Shown here: piece after piece, positions 47,644 through 56,476 of the stretch
How the letters are laid out: every line of letters starts with the position of its first letter
Position numbering within the stretch: position 1 is the first letter of the stretch
Source: Archangium violaceum Cb vi76
Lineage (GTDB): Bacteria > Myxococcota > Myxococcia > Myxococcales > Myxococcaceae
NCBI RefSeq assembly: GCF_000733295.1
Contig: NZ_JPMI01000247.1
Span: 1-64,000 of the forward strand
Direction: 5' to 3'
Length of the DNA stretch: 64,000 nucleotides
The notes under the pieces: model-generated
Told to the model about the DNA's origin: nothing
The model's database searches: none
Seen by the model: the letters and a program-made list of their open reading frames with translations, nothing else
Made by a program: the position numbers and the translations under genes

Positions 47644-48837
47644 TCAGCCTCCCCATGAAATGTCAGTGGGCTCGTCACCCACCTCGGGAATGAAAGCGGA
47701 GCGGGACAGCATGTTTGGCACACGCACCGTCAGGGTCATGTTGGTCCGGTAGTAGCCGTCCGCCTCCACGGCTTCGTTGGAGTCTTCCAGATCCACGCGC
47801 TCGAAGGCACGGCGCCCGTTGGATTCGGCGCGCGTCGAGCGCACGCTGATGCTCAGGCGCACCGCCCGGATGTTCGCGGGGTGCTGGTTGTAGCGCGTCG
47901 CATCGTCGTAAGCCGTGCCATACACGGGCGCCGGGGTGACGTCCGGGTCGGGGAAACGCTCCGAGTCGTCGCTGCCCACGTCTCCCAGCACCCAGTTCGA
48001 GGGATCCGAGCTGGCATCCACCGGAGGCAGGACCGTGGCGTGGACGCTGTTGGGCAACGGGCGGTTCATCACGTAGGCCACCTGGAAGGACTCCACATCC
48101 GCGGCCAGGGGCACGGCATTGGCCAGGTCCAGCGTGTCCAGGCGATCGAAGGCCATCAGGAACGGACGGCCATCCAGGTCCATGATGCGGACGCGCAGCT
48201 CATGCAGGAGCATGATGTAGGGCGCATCCGTCCCGGTCCAGGACAGACACCCGGCATCCGCGCCCACGGAGGACAAGCGGGCGTCCACCGCGAAGTTCTT
48301 CGAGCTGATGGTGTCGGACTGCAAGCCTCCCGCGCTCACCCGCAGGACCACGTAGTCACGCCCGCCCCGGCACGACACGAGGAAGCGCTGGCTCTCGGGA
48401 AAGTCCACGCCGAACGTATCCCCGCCCTGCAGCTGCAGGCCATCGGCGGCGGTGTAGAAGCCCCGGCGCAACCACGAGGGATCCCGGTAGCGGAAGGCCA
48501 GATCATCCGTCACGGACTGGGGAACGCCGGGCGCGAAAGCGAGAACCTGATTGGCCTTGGGGGCCAGGGTGGCGTCGAAGTCGAAGGCGAAGCGGGGATC
48601 CACTCCATAGCCGGCCATCCGCAGCCGCTGCTCGATGAAGGTCGCCGCCGTGCGCGCCCCCTCCACGGCCACCTTGACGCGCGACTCGGCCTGATAGGAG
48701 CCCTGCACCGCCAACACGGAGAAGGCCACGGCGAAGAGGATGATGCTCGTGGTGGCGGCACCCACCAGGAGCTCGACGAGGGTGAAGCCGCGCGGCGCGT
48801 GGGATGGGGGGGATTTCGAACGCGTCATGAAGACCAC
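47644..48837 (-). CDS. pilW: Minor pilin PilW-like
   Basis: 397 aa. Prepilin site RG|FTLVELLVGAATTSIILFAVAFSVLA, with Glu5. A long C-terminal head containing LRMAGYGVDPRFAF and LEDSNEAVEADGYYRTNMTLTVRVPN near the end, typical of PilW. It starts directly after the pilV stop. A second Met (codon 4) is an alternative start. Confidence 0.9.
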   Translation of the reverse strand: MVFMTRSKSPPSHAPRGFTLVELLVGAATTSIILFAVAFSVLAVQGSYQAESRVKVAVEGARTAATFIEQRLRMAGYGVDPRFAFDFDATLAPKANQVLAFAPGVPQSVTDDLAFRYRDPSWLRRGFYTAADGLQLQGGDTFGVDFPESQRFLVSCRGGRDYVVLRVSAGGLQSDTISSKNFAVDARLSSVGADAGCLSWTGTDAPYIMLLHELRVRIMDLDGRPFLMAFDRLDTLDLANAVPLAADVESFQVAYVMNRPLPNSVHATVLPPVDASSDPSNWVLGDVGSDDSERFPDPDVTPAPVYGTAYDDATRYNQHPANIRAVRLSISVRSTRAESNGRRAFERVDLEDSNEAVEADGYYRTNMTLTVRVPNMLSRSAFIPEVGDEPTDISWGG

Positions 48838-49458
48838 TCAGATTTCGATGTTGGTCCCGTTACCGAACGGGCTCGCGTCGTAGAACCCGACGAACTGCCG
48901 CAGGAAGCGCCGGCGCCCCAGCTCGTTCCACGACACGACGATCGCCACCTCGTCGATCGACACATTGGCGACCGGATCCAACCGCGACACCCGCACCAGG
49001 ACCCGGCGGAAGCGCTCCCTGTCCGTCTTCGGGTAGCCAGGCAGCAGCCTGTCGGCCTCGTCCGCGGTCTCCTCGAAGGCGTCCAGATCCATGATGCAGC
49101 GCACCGCCCACGGCTCCGCGCCGGGATCCAGACTCTCCAGCCCGCCGGCCAGCTCCTGCACGCTCGCGCCCGCATGACAGGCCGCGCCCGTGAGCATGCC
49201 CTCGACCACCCGATGCCGGCCCAGCGTGTCCAGCGCCACGCGCACCTGGGAGCCGATGCCCGCGGCGCGGCTGGCCTGGTTGGCCATGGAGTTCTGCTCG
49301 CTGGCCACCAGCACGCCCTGGAACACGCCCAGCAGACCAATGAGCAACACGACGGAAGCCACCATCCCTTCGATGAGTGACACTCCGCGCGGAGCGGAAC
49401 CCATACGGCGGACACGGCGTCGGGAAGAGAGATCCACGGCAGAGCCTCCGATCGGCAT
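48838..49458 (-). CDS. pilV: Minor pilin PilV-like
   Basis: 206 aa. Prepilin peptidase site PRG|VSLIEGMVASVVLLIGLLGVF, the family helix. The start at 49458 overlaps the fimU stop by one base (TGATG). The globular part ends SWNELGRRRFLRQFVGFY. It should form the tip priming complex with FimU, PilW, PilX and PilY1. Confidence 0.9.
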   Translation of the reverse strand: MPIGGSAVDLSSRRRVRRMGSAPRGVSLIEGMVASVVLLIGLLGVFQGVLVASEQNSMANQASRAAGIGSQVRVALDTLGRHRVVEGMLTGAACHAGASVQELAGGLESLDPGAEPWAVRCIMDLDAFEETADEADRLLPGYPKTDRERFRRVLVRVSRLDPVANVSIDEVAIVVSWNELGRRRFLRQFVGFYDASPFGNGTNIEI

Positions 49459-50147
49459 CAGTGGGAGAAGGCCGCCACGTAACCCGTGGGACCCGCGATG
49501 GCGAACAGGTATTCGGACTTGCGGTCCTGGCTGCTGAGGGCCAGTCCCTGGTTCTTGGTGAAGACGTACTCGCCCTGCCCATTGACGAAACGGGCGCTCC
49601 CATCCGGGAAGAAGGCGATGGCGCCACGCAGCGGCGCCCCCGAGCAGAAGCCACAGGTCCGCACCTGGAGCGCCGCGAAGGGCTGAGCGTACTGCCCCGC
49701 CTCACCGGGCTTCAGCGCCTCGAAACGCACTCCCTTGCTGTAGTCCTCCAGGAAGTACGACGCCGACACCAGGGCCGAGCCCCTGGGATCCATGGCGAAG
49801 AGGCCAGCGGGCGCACGCACGTAGCTGCTCCCGGAGTCCTCCACGAGGAAGAACGCGCCCGGGCCTCCCTCCATCGCCTTGCGGCCGGCGGACGGATACA
49901 GGAGGACCCACATCGGATAACCCCGCGAGACCGCCTGGGCCCGCGCCGTGGTCAGCACGCCCTGCATGTCGAACGCGGCATTCTGCAGCGCCCCACGCCG
50001 GCCCAGCGAGTCGAAAGCCACCATGGACAGCGCCGCCAGCACGCCGATGATCGCCACCACGACCATCAGCTCGACGAGGGTGACTCCCCTCATGCGCCGC
50101 TCGTGCTTCGCTGGAATTCCCTGGGTGCGCATTTGACCAACTCTCAC
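49458..50147 (-). CDS. fimU: Minor pilin FimU/GspH-like
   Basis: 229 aa. Prepilin site MRG|VTLVELMVVVAIIGVLAALS, with Glu5 and the class III pilin helix. The head has the GspH/FimU region ALQNAAFDMQGVLTTARAQAVSRG and a CGFC motif (RTCGFCSGAPLRG) that could form a disulfide. First gene of the minor pilin operon. Starts at codon 6 or 19 are also possible. Confidence 0.9.
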   Translation of the reverse strand: MRVGQMRTQGIPAKHERRMRGVTLVELMVVVAIIGVLAALSMVAFDSLGRRGALQNAAFDMQGVLTTARAQAVSRGYPMWVLLYPSAGRKAMEGGPGAFFLVEDSGSSYVRAPAGLFAMDPRGSALVSASYFLEDYSKGVRFEALKPGEAGQYAQPFAALQVRTCGFCSGAPLRGAIAFFPDGSARFVNGQGEYVFTKNQGLALSSQDRKSEYLFAIAGPTGYVAAFSH

Positions 50148-50587
50148 TGGGAGAACAGATTGCCCGGCTTTATGGGAAATGTAAATAATTCTCAGCCCAT
50201 CGAAAGATGGATGGTCAACACCTTTTGGGAGGAAAGCCGATCTCCGGGGTTGCGTCCCTCCCCGCGGAAGAATCCCTCAACGCACCGAGAAGAAGCAAAC
50301 CGGCCCACCTGAGAGGAAGGCTCCCAGGAAAACCCGGCTACGTCTATTCCCGGGCAAGCCAACGCCAGACAGCTCGCCCGCTCCGGAGTCGCTGGCCTGA
50401 AGCCGCGCCCCGCGTTGCGAGCCTGCTGGAAAAATGGCGGAAAACCGATCACATCGGGGACGCCAAGCAAACGGTGGGCCGCCTGCCAACCCCCCGAAAG
50501 CACGACTGTCCGGTGGCGATCACCGCAGGTGTTGCGGCCCAGACCCTCGCAAACTTTGCGAGGTGCGCAAAATGTAGTGGGTCCGGA
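50148..50587. other. Upstream region of the minor pilin operon
   Basis: 440 nt between the fimU start and the stop of the DHH gene, both on the minus strand, so it should hold the pilin operon promoter. I see an AT-rich patch on the minus strand (GAATTATTTACATTTCCCATAA, about 50170-50195), a CCATC-GAAA-GATGG stem-loop (50197-50210) and a TTGACC just upstream of that. A full promoter or c-di-GMP riboswitch could not be confirmed. Confidence 0.5.
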
Positions 50588-51544
50588 TTAAGCGGACAGC
50601 TCGGACAGGATTTCCGTCCAGGCGGAGCGGGCACGCGCCAGCTCCCCGGGCTTGAAGCTGATGGCGGCCACCACGGGGTGCCCGCCGCCGCCGTAGCGCG
50701 AGGCGATGGCGGCCAGGTCGTGCCGCCGCTCCTGGGGACGCCACGGGTTGGAGCCGAGCGACACCTTGGCGCGCGAGGGGCCCTGCCCCACCCAGAGGGT
50801 GTAGCGGGCCTCGGGATAGAGGGCGTAGGCGATGAACTTGTTGAGGCTGTCCACGCCCTCGTCCGCCAGGTCGAAGGAGACGACGCCGTTCTCGTAGCGG
50901 GCCTTGGCGCGCACCAGCTCGATGTGCTGACGGTGGCGCTCGAGCAGCGGCGCCAGCGGCGTGGCGATCAGCGGCGAGGCGGCGATGGCGGCCAGCGAGT
51001 CGGTCTGCATCCGCTCGATGACCTGGGGAATGAGCGCGGGGTCCTTGTTCGCCTCGAGCACCGTCATGATGCGCAGCGCGGGCTCCTCCAGCGCCACGGC
51101 CATCTCCGGGTTGGGGAAGAGCGCGCCGTCGATGATCTCCGCCCAGTGCAGCAGCTCCTTCAAGGGAGAGGGGTCCCACCCGAAGCGCTCGCGCGCCACG
51201 TCCGCCAGGTACACGGTGCAGCTCTTGCGGTGCGCGTCGTGGAACTTGTGCCCGCTGGTATCGGCGCGGAAATGGGCCTCGTCCCCCGGCTGCTGGAAGG
51301 CGGAGACATGGTGATCGAACCACCAGGTGAGCCGCGCGTCCTGGCTGTAGCGGAAGTCGACGATGACGTTCTCGTCCCCGGTGAAGACGGCCGGATCAAT
51401 GGCCGCGCCCCCCGCCTGGTGGGACAGGCCCCGGTAGCTGAAGCGGGCATCCGGGCGCACGCGCTCGCGGTAGAAGCGGGTGAAGACCGCCGCGCTCGCG
51501 GCCCCGTCGAAGCAGCTGTCGTGGAAGAGAACCTGGACGTTCAT
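50588..51544 (-). CDS. DHH-family phosphoesterase
   Basis: 318 aa from 51544 (MNVQVLFHDSCFDGAASAAVF); the open frame extends to 51841 without support. DHH motif at 77-79 (WWFDHHVSAF), FHDSCFDGAAS near the start and IVDFRYS; C-terminal DHHA1 motif RYGGGGHPVVAA. Such enzymes hydrolyse phosphodiesters (oligoribonucleotides, pAp, c-di-NMP) with Mn2+. Subgroup not clear; there are no regulatory domains (PAS/GGDEF), so it is not a GdpP type. Standalone gene. Confidence 0.87.
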   Translation of the reverse strand: MNVQVLFHDSCFDGAASAAVFTRFYRERVRPDARFSYRGLSHQAGGAAIDPAVFTGDENVIVDFRYSQDARLTWWFDHHVSAFQQPGDEAHFRADTSGHKFHDAHRKSCTVYLADVARERFGWDPSPLKELLHWAEIIDGALFPNPEMAVALEEPALRIMTVLEANKDPALIPQVIERMQTDSLAAIAASPLIATPLAPLLERHRQHIELVRAKARYENGVVSFDLADEGVDSLNKFIAYALYPEARYTLWVGQGPSRAKVSLGSNPWRPQERRHDLAAIASRYGGGGHPVVAAISFKPGELARARSAWTEILSELSA

Positions 51545-51783
51545 GCCGGTGGCCTTACCTGACTCCCATGTCAGATGTGTACGAAAAGCCTCAACGAAAC
51601 GAGTCATTCCCCCACGGAACATTGAACGAAGTTTGGAATCCCTCCCCCGGGTCCGAGGCAAGTGGTGACTGCAAGTCCCTGATTCTTCGAGACAGGCAGG
51701 CGGACGAGCCCCTGGCATGCCGCATGCATTCCATTTGGGCCTGTTCAGTCCATCGACCCACGGGCAGCAGGTGGGAGGACACC

Positions 51784-52017
51784 ATGGCCAAGACGGCGAC
51801 ACGCAAGCGCGGTTCGGTCCAGCGGCAGGGACGCAGGACAATGCCCACGCCCCGGAGGAGCACCCATCGCCGGGCGGCTCCGGCGTTGCTCACCCTGGGA
51901 GATCTCATCGCGGCGGCCTACGACACGGCCGGCGGAGAGAGCTTCGAGGTGCTCAAGCTCGTCACCTCGCAGCAGATGACCCGGGCCCTGGGACGGCGCA
52001 TCGTCCTGGAAGGCTGA
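51784..52017 (+). CDS. Small basic protein of unknown function
   Basis: 77 aa. ATG at 51784 preceded by GGTGGGAGGACACC, a strong ribosome-binding site. The first 30 residues are very Arg/Lys-rich (KRGSVQRQGRR, RRSTHRR); the rest has LTLGDLIAAAYDTAG and LVTSQQMTRALGRRIVLEG. The basic tail suggests nucleic acid binding. No family recognised with confidence. Isolated, about 240 nt after the divergent DHH gene start. Confidence 0.7.
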   Translation: MAKTATRKRGSVQRQGRRTMPTPRRSTHRRAAPALLTLGDLIAAAYDTAGGESFEVLKLVTSQQMTRALGRRIVLEG

Positions 52018-52077
52018 GTCTCCCCTCCCCCACCGGCCTCGTGGCCCCAAGGGAGTGGTGAGCCCACGCGGAGGCCC

Positions 52078-52323
52078 TCAGGGCACGTCCGTGATGGAGA
52101 TGTACTGCTTGTCGGTGGGCTCGCCCGCGAGCAGCTTGCCGAGGTCCTCGGCGTTGTTGGGGTGCACGAGGAAGGTGCCCGCGGGCGTCTCCATGCGCAC
52201 CGGCTCCGGTACTCCCTGCACGTCCCCGGCGGGGCCTCCGCTTCCAGCGACGGAGGAACGCGACGACGGCAGGGTCGCGCAACCGGCCAGGGCCAGCAGA
52301 CAGAGCACGGCGTGGAGCTTCAT
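52078..52323 (-). CDS. Small lipoprotein
   Basis: 81 aa from 52323 (MKLHAVLCLLALAGCATLP), with a canonical lipobox LAGC. The mature part is short: PVRMETPAGTFLVHPNNAEDLGKLL and GEPTDKQYISITDVP. No family recognised. An approximately 180-nt gap separates it from the larger lipoprotein gene upstream. Confidence 0.7.
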   Translation of the reverse strand: MKLHAVLCLLALAGCATLPSSRSSVAGSGGPAGDVQGVPEPVRMETPAGTFLVHPNNAEDLGKLLAGEPTDKQYISITDVP

Positions 52324-52502
52324 CCAGGTCCTCCCCAAGCAAGAGCGGCCCGCGGCGCGGGAACGGGGGCGCCTGGGTACGTCGCTTTGGCCCGGGAGGC
52401 AAGTCCCCGGCCTCCGGACGCGGCCGACTGTACACAGGACAACGCCCGCGCCCCGTGGCTTCCGGGACGCGGGCGCCAGGCCCTGCTCCATGCGTCAGGG
52501 GA

Positions 52503-53987
52503 CTACCGCGGCTGCCAACGCGGGCGGTGGTCGTTGCCCAGGCCCGTCTGCACCCTCAGGGTCGTCGGGGTGAGCACGGTGGCCGGCTCGCTGCTCAGGG
52601 TGCCATCCGCGTTGATGCCGCGCACGTAGAGGCGCTGGCCCTGGATGTAGGCCACGTAGCGCCCATCCGGAGAGACCGAAGGCAGGGTGGCGTTCTCCGA
52701 CACGAGGACGGGAGCCCCCGACGCCTGGCCCGTCGTGGGATCGATGCGCTGCAGGTAGACGTTGGGTCCCGCCTGGGCCCCGCAGGCCTCGGCCCCCGTG
52801 TTGCCGCAGATGATGGAAGGCGCCGTGTCCCCATCGGGGTCGAAGTAGAACGCGCGGACGTAGGCGACGTACGTGCCGTCCGGCGCCCAGTCGTGGGCGG
52901 TGATGAAGGACTTGAGCTCACCGCCCGTCACGGCCGTCGGCGTGCTCACCGTGGCGATCTCGTTGGAGCTCGCCGCCCCCGCCGCGGGCAGGGTGAGGAG
53001 CTTGTAGAGGGACTGCGAGCCATCCGCGAAGTTCGTCGAGCCGGTGCTGGCGAGATAGAGCAGGAAGTCCGTCACCCGGTTGTAGCGGGGCTGCTCACCG
53101 CCCGAGCTCCCGCCCACATCCGAGGATGAGCCCCCGAGCGTCACCGACAACAGGCCAGAGCCCGCGGCGCTGTAGAAGAGGCTCTGGTCGTCCTTCCACG
53201 AGGGGAACCCCCCGTTGGGGCTGGCCGTCTGGACGAGGGCGCTCAGGATCTCGAAGACGGAGATGCCCGTGATGCTCGCCCCCGACTTCCGGGTCCAGGC
53301 GACGTTCGACGACGGCTCCCACTCCATGTGCCGGAAGTCCTCGGTGCTGGCCGCCGCGGCGGTGGTGAGGTCGGTCTTCTGCCCCGTGGCGAGCGGAATC
53401 GTCCGGGAGACGAGCACCGGGCTGCCCGCGGTCTCCTCCTGCACGAAGGCCACGGCCGAGCCGTCCTTGTTCCAACGCGGGAAGCGGCTCGCGCCCGCGG
53501 CCTCACTGAGCTCGAACGGCGCGGCGCCCGCTTCCGCGCGCACGGCCACCGCCTCGATGGGACCGGCCCCGCTGTTCACGGAAGCCGTCACCGCGAGGTG
53601 CAGCGGCTGGCAGGTCTTGCTGCCCGTGGCCCCCTCGCACCGCAGGCCGCCCATGCAGTTGATGGAGTCGGTGCAGGGACCATCCTTGCCCACGGTCATC
53701 GTGCCCGCGTCCGTGCCCGCATCCGTACCGGCGTCCGTGCCCGCATCCGTACCAGCGTCCGTGCCCGCATCCGTGCCCGCGTCCGTCTGCGTTCCCCCAT
53801 CGGGGATCGGCGTGGGAGTGATGTCCTGTTCCTGGCACTTGTTGTCGACGCAGGCCCACCGCTTGCCTTCGCCCGGCTCCCCTTTCTCGTTGAGGCAGTC
53901 GATCTGATCGACACACTCCTCCGTACAGCCCGTCGCCACCATCATCAGCGCGCTGACGAGCGCACCCAGGACAACACGCTTGGTCAT
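52503..53987 (-). CDS. TolB/WD40-like propeller lipoprotein with DAGT repeats
   Basis: 494 aa from 53987, with GGAGG 7 nt upstream. Signal MTKRVVLGALVSALMMVATGC. Cysteine-rich start (CTEECVDQIDC … CVDNKC), then seven DAGT units forming a flexible linker, then PCTDSINCMGGLRCEG, a short disulfide module common in myxobacterial lipoproteins. The rest is a TolB-like propeller: RFPRWNKDGSAVAFVQEE, HMEWEPSSNVAWT, HDWAPDGTYVAYVRAF, SVSPDGRYVAYIQGQRLYV. Surface-exposed, role unknown. Divergent from tatD. Confidence 0.85.
   Translation of the reverse strand: MTKRVVLGALVSALMMVATGCTEECVDQIDCLNEKGEPGEGKRWACVDNKCQEQDITPTPIPDGGTQTDAGTDAGTDAGTDAGTDAGTDAGTDAGTMTVGKDGPCTDSINCMGGLRCEGATGSKTCQPLHLAVTASVNSGAGPIEAVAVRAEAGAAPFELSEAAGASRFPRWNKDGSAVAFVQEETAGSPVLVSRTIPLATGQKTDLTTAAAASTEDFRHMEWEPSSNVAWTRKSGASITGISVFEILSALVQTASPNGGFPSWKDDQSLFYSAAGSGLLSVTLGGSSSDVGGSSGGEQPRYNRVTDFLLYLASTGSTNFADGSQSLYKLLTLPAAGAASSNEIATVSTPTAVTGGELKSFITAHDWAPDGTYVAYVRAFYFDPDGDTAPSIICGNTGAEACGAQAGPNVYLQRIDPTTGQASGAPVLVSENATLPSVSPDGRYVAYIQGQRLYVRGINADGTLSSEPATVLTPTTLRVQTGLGNDHRPRWQPR
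53700..53783 (-). repeat. 12-bp coding tandem repeat (DAGT)7
   Basis: Seven in-frame 12-bp units (about GACGCGGGCACG on the minus strand, with GAT/GAC and GCG/GCT changes) encode DAGT. The synonymous variation between units shows it is not a very recent expansion, but unit number could still vary between strains. Confidence 0.9.
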
Positions 53988-54118
53988 ATGGATCCTCCGA
54001 AACCGCCGCGTGCGTATAGGCTCGCTCCCCTGGCTTCGGGGACTGAACCTGGGCGCCACATCGCGGCGGCTGTCGCGGGCTGAACGGCGGACGAACGAAG
54101 TGCCACCGGACCTTTCCG

Positions 54119-54910
54119 ATGATTGACACCCACTGCCATCTCGACGCGTCGCGTTTCGAACCGGACCGGGACGAGGTGCTCGCCCGCGCCTGGGCCGCCG
54201 GACTGCACGGAATCCTCGTCCCCGGTGTGGGACCGGACAACTGGGAGCCCCTGCTCGCCATGTCCCGCGCCGAGCCGCGCCTCCAGGTAGGACTCGGCAT
54301 CCACCCCCAACTGCTCCCCGACCTCCCACCCGAGGAGGACGAGGCACACCTCGAGCGTCTGGATGCACTGCTCTCCCAGGGCGGCGCCATCGCCGTGGGT
54401 GAGTGTGGGCTGGACGGGCCCTCGGCCGCGGGCGCGCCCATGGAGCGGCAGGTGGCGGTGCTGCGGCGGCACCTGGCGCTCGCGCGCAAGCACGACCTGC
54501 CCGTGCTCATGCACTGCTTCCGAGCGCACCCCGCCCTCATCGAGCTCTTCAAGCAGGAGCCCCTGCCCGAGGCCGGCGTGCTCATGCACAGCTACGGCGG
54601 GGGCGTGGACCTGGCGCGCTTCTACATCCAGAAGGGCTGCCACTTCTCCTTCGCGGGCCCCGTCACCTGGGCCGAGGCACGCAAGCCGCTGGACGCCCTG
54701 CGCGTCATCCCGCCGGATCGGCTGATGGTGGAGACGGATGCCCCGGACCAGGCGCCCACGCCCCACCGGGGGCAGCGCTCGGAGCCCGGCTACCTGCCGC
54801 ACATCCTCGAGGGCATGGCCCGGGTGCTGGGGCAGCCGGTGGAGGAGCTTGCCCAGCGGACGACCGAGAACGCCCGCCGCCTGTTCCGGGAAGCCTTTCC
54901 CCGGCCTTAG
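54119..54910 (+). CDS. tatD: TatD family metal-dependent hydrolase
   Basis: 263 aa. Begins MIDTHCHLDASRF with the HxH metal pair. Further motifs: GIHPQLLPDLP, AIAVGECGLD (Glu ligand), LPVLMHCFRAHPALIELF (His), LMVETDAPDQAP (Asp ligand) and YLPHILEGMA. TatD enzymes are DNases/3'-5' exonucleases or broader amidohydrolases. The DAPDQAP tail replaces the usual DSPYLTP, a subfamily feature. tcdA follows by 34 nt, likely an operon. Confidence 0.93.
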   Translation: MIDTHCHLDASRFEPDRDEVLARAWAAGLHGILVPGVGPDNWEPLLAMSRAEPRLQVGLGIHPQLLPDLPPEEDEAHLERLDALLSQGGAIAVGECGLDGPSAAGAPMERQVAVLRRHLALARKHDLPVLMHCFRAHPALIELFKQEPLPEAGVLMHSYGGGVDLARFYIQKGCHFSFAGPVTWAEARKPLDALRVIPPDRLMVETDAPDQAPTPHRGQRSEPGYLPHILEGMARVLGQPVEELAQRTTENARRLFREAFPRP

Positions 54911-54944
54911 CGGTAGGGAGGCGGTCGCGCTATAGAGGCCCTTC

Positions 54945-55811
54945 ATGAATCCGCAGCCCACTCCCCCGGAAGCCGTCCCCGCCGCCACTGGCACCCCCGC
55001 TCCCTCGGAGCCCAAGCCCTTCAAGCTGCACCGGCGCTTCGACCGCACCGGCCGTCTGCTCGGAGACCCGGCGATGGAGCGGCTGGCGAAATCGCGGGTG
55101 ATCGTCTTCGGCCTGGGAGGCGTGGGCAGCTACGCCGCCGAGGGCCTCGTGCGCAGCGGCATCGGCCAGCTGACGCTGGTGGACTTCGACACCGTGTGCG
55201 TCACCAACGGCAACCGCCAGCTGCACGCCACCGCGAAGACGGTGGGCAAGCCCAAGGCGGAGCTGATGGCGCAGCGCTGCAAGGAGATCAACCCCGACGC
55301 CCAGGTGCAGGGCCTGCGCGAGTTCTACCGCGACGAGCTGGCCGACCAGTTGCTGGCCCCGGGCAGCTACGACTACGTGGTGGACGCCATCGACAACGTG
55401 AAGGCCAAGCTGCACCTGCTGCACCGGTGCGTCAGCCTGGGCATTCCCGTGGTGAGCTCCATGGGCGCCGCGGCCCGCCTGGACCCCACCGCCATCCGCG
55501 TGGAGGACCTGTGCGAGACGCACATGGATCCCTTCGCCAAGGACATCCGCAAGCTGCTCAAGCGCAAGTACGGCGTGCCCACCGAGCGGCCCACGGGCAT
55601 CACCGCCGTCTACTCCATCGAGCAGCGGCGCCAGCCCCTGTCCCTGCGCTATGACTCGGACGACGGCTTCTCCTGCGTGTGCCCCAACGACAACGACTTC
55701 CACAGCTGCGAGCACCGCAACCAGATCGACGGCAGCGTGGCCTTCGTCACCTCCGTGTTCGGCATGAACGCGGCCGGTGTCGTGGTACGCCGCCTGTCCC
55801 AGGGACGGTGA
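54945..55811 (+). CDS. tcdA: tRNA threonylcarbamoyladenosine dehydratase TcdA (CsdL), E1-like
   Basis: 288 aa. After a Pro-rich N-terminus (about 25 residues), the ThiF/MoeB-type nucleotide-binding fold: VIVFGLGGVGSYAAEGLVRS, LTLVDFDTVCVTNGNRQLHA and DYVVDAIDNVKAKL. The VCVTNxNRQ motif is characteristic of TcdA, which converts t6A37 to cyclic ct6A in tRNA using ATP. The C-terminal PTGITAVYSIE and SVAFVTSVFGMNAAGVVV agree. Confidence 0.93.
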   Translation: MNPQPTPPEAVPAATGTPAPSEPKPFKLHRRFDRTGRLLGDPAMERLAKSRVIVFGLGGVGSYAAEGLVRSGIGQLTLVDFDTVCVTNGNRQLHATAKTVGKPKAELMAQRCKEINPDAQVQGLREFYRDELADQLLAPGSYDYVVDAIDNVKAKLHLLHRCVSLGIPVVSSMGAAARLDPTAIRVEDLCETHMDPFAKDIRKLLKRKYGVPTERPTGITAVYSIEQRRQPLSLRYDSDDGFSCVCPNDNDFHSCEHRNQIDGSVAFVTSVFGMNAAGVVVRRLSQGR

Positions 55812-55855
55812 GCCGGAACCAGCGGGGTTTGAGTTCGCGACGGAAGAGCTGGCCT

Positions 55856-55882
55856 GGAGAGGAGCGGTTAGCTCCACTCTCC
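55856..55882 (+). terminator. Hairpin after tcdA
   Basis: Stem GGAGAG-GAGC / GCTC-CTCTCC with a 2-nt bulge and 5-nt loop, 45 nt after the tcdA stop, with only CCCTGATTGG following. It may mark the end of the tatD-tcdA transcript and the left border of the accessory islet. Confidence 0.4.
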
Positions 55883-55988
55883 CCCTGATTGGAGCTTGAT
55901 GTGAACTGGTCACTTATTTCCTACACACATGGGACTACCCTGTCTGGCACTCCGGCAAGCAAGCATGATGCAGTACCTTGGTAGTCGC

Positions 55989-55994
55989 TATATT
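55989..55994 (+). promoter_or_regulatory. Putative -10 box of a leaderless transcript
   Basis: TATATT ends 8 nt before the ATG at 56003, placing the expected transcription start at or next to the A of the ATG. There is no Shine-Dalgarno sequence (CTCTGTCC precedes the ATG), consistent with a leaderless mRNA. No good -35 hexamer is visible. Confidence 0.4.
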
Positions 55995-56002
55995 CTCTGT
56001 CC

Positions 56003-56476
56003 ATGCCGTTCGAGCCAGATGTCATCGTCACTGCATCCGAGGGACTTGGAGTCTCGCTTGTAGCCGAGGTGAAGCGCTCCTTGACCGACAAGTCACACGC
56101 GGAAGAACAGCTGAAACGGTACATGGTCAGTATGCGATGTCCGGTTGGGCTGTTGGTTACACCGGAAAAGCTCTGGATCTATAACGACAGTTACAGCCGC
56201 CCTGGCTTGGCATCCGTCGAGTGCGTGGGTGAATTCCCGCTCACAGGGCTTCGAGTCCTACCGATGGATGCTGCTGCATTTCCTTCCCAACCTGCTTTCG
56301 CCCTGGAGCAGGCGTTTCAGCGCTGGCTCGAAGGGATCTCAACGGACTCAGAGCGACAGAAACTCCCGCCAGGACTGAGAGAGGCACTTGAGGAGTATGT
56401 CGTCCCCGCGCTCAATGAGGGTCAGGTGCGAGCTGCCGGACCAAGGAGCGCCCTCTCATCCGGCGTTGCTAGATGA
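56003..56476 (+). CDS. Small PD-(D/E)XK nuclease-like protein
   Basis: 157 aa. The first ATG after an in-frame TAG (55982-55984), so this is the maximal frame. Residues 5-24 read PDVIVTASEGLGVSLVAEVK, giving the D6…E22-V-K24 pattern of PD-(D/E)XK enzymes, followed by EQLKRYM and CPVGLLVTPEKLWIYND, as in type I restriction HsdR N-termini and related Mrr-like folds. The remaining 60 residues are helical. The next gene (PIN-like) starts within its stop (ATGA overlap), so both are one translational unit. Base composition is visibly less GC-rich and codon use (TTG, GAA, ACA) is unlike the surrounding genes, suggesting transfer. Function unknown: nuclease, antitoxin or defence component are all possible. 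Confidence 0.8.
   Translation: MPFEPDVIVTASEGLGVSLVAEVKRSLTDKSHAEEQLKRYMVSMRCPVGLLVTPEKLWIYNDSYSRPGLASVECVGEFPLTGLRVLPMDAAAFPSQPAFALEQAFQRWLEGISTDSERQKLPPGLREALEEYVVPALNEGQVRAAGPRSALSSGVAR

Noticed and set aside
50190-50560. Possible c-di-GMP (GEMM) riboswitch upstream of fimU
   Set aside because: A CCATC-GAAA-GATGG stem-loop and isolated pieces such as GGGACGCAA and GTAGCCGGGTT occur, but they fall on different strands or in the wrong order, and the diagnostic block CACGCACAGGGCAAACC is missing. A covariance-model search would settle it.
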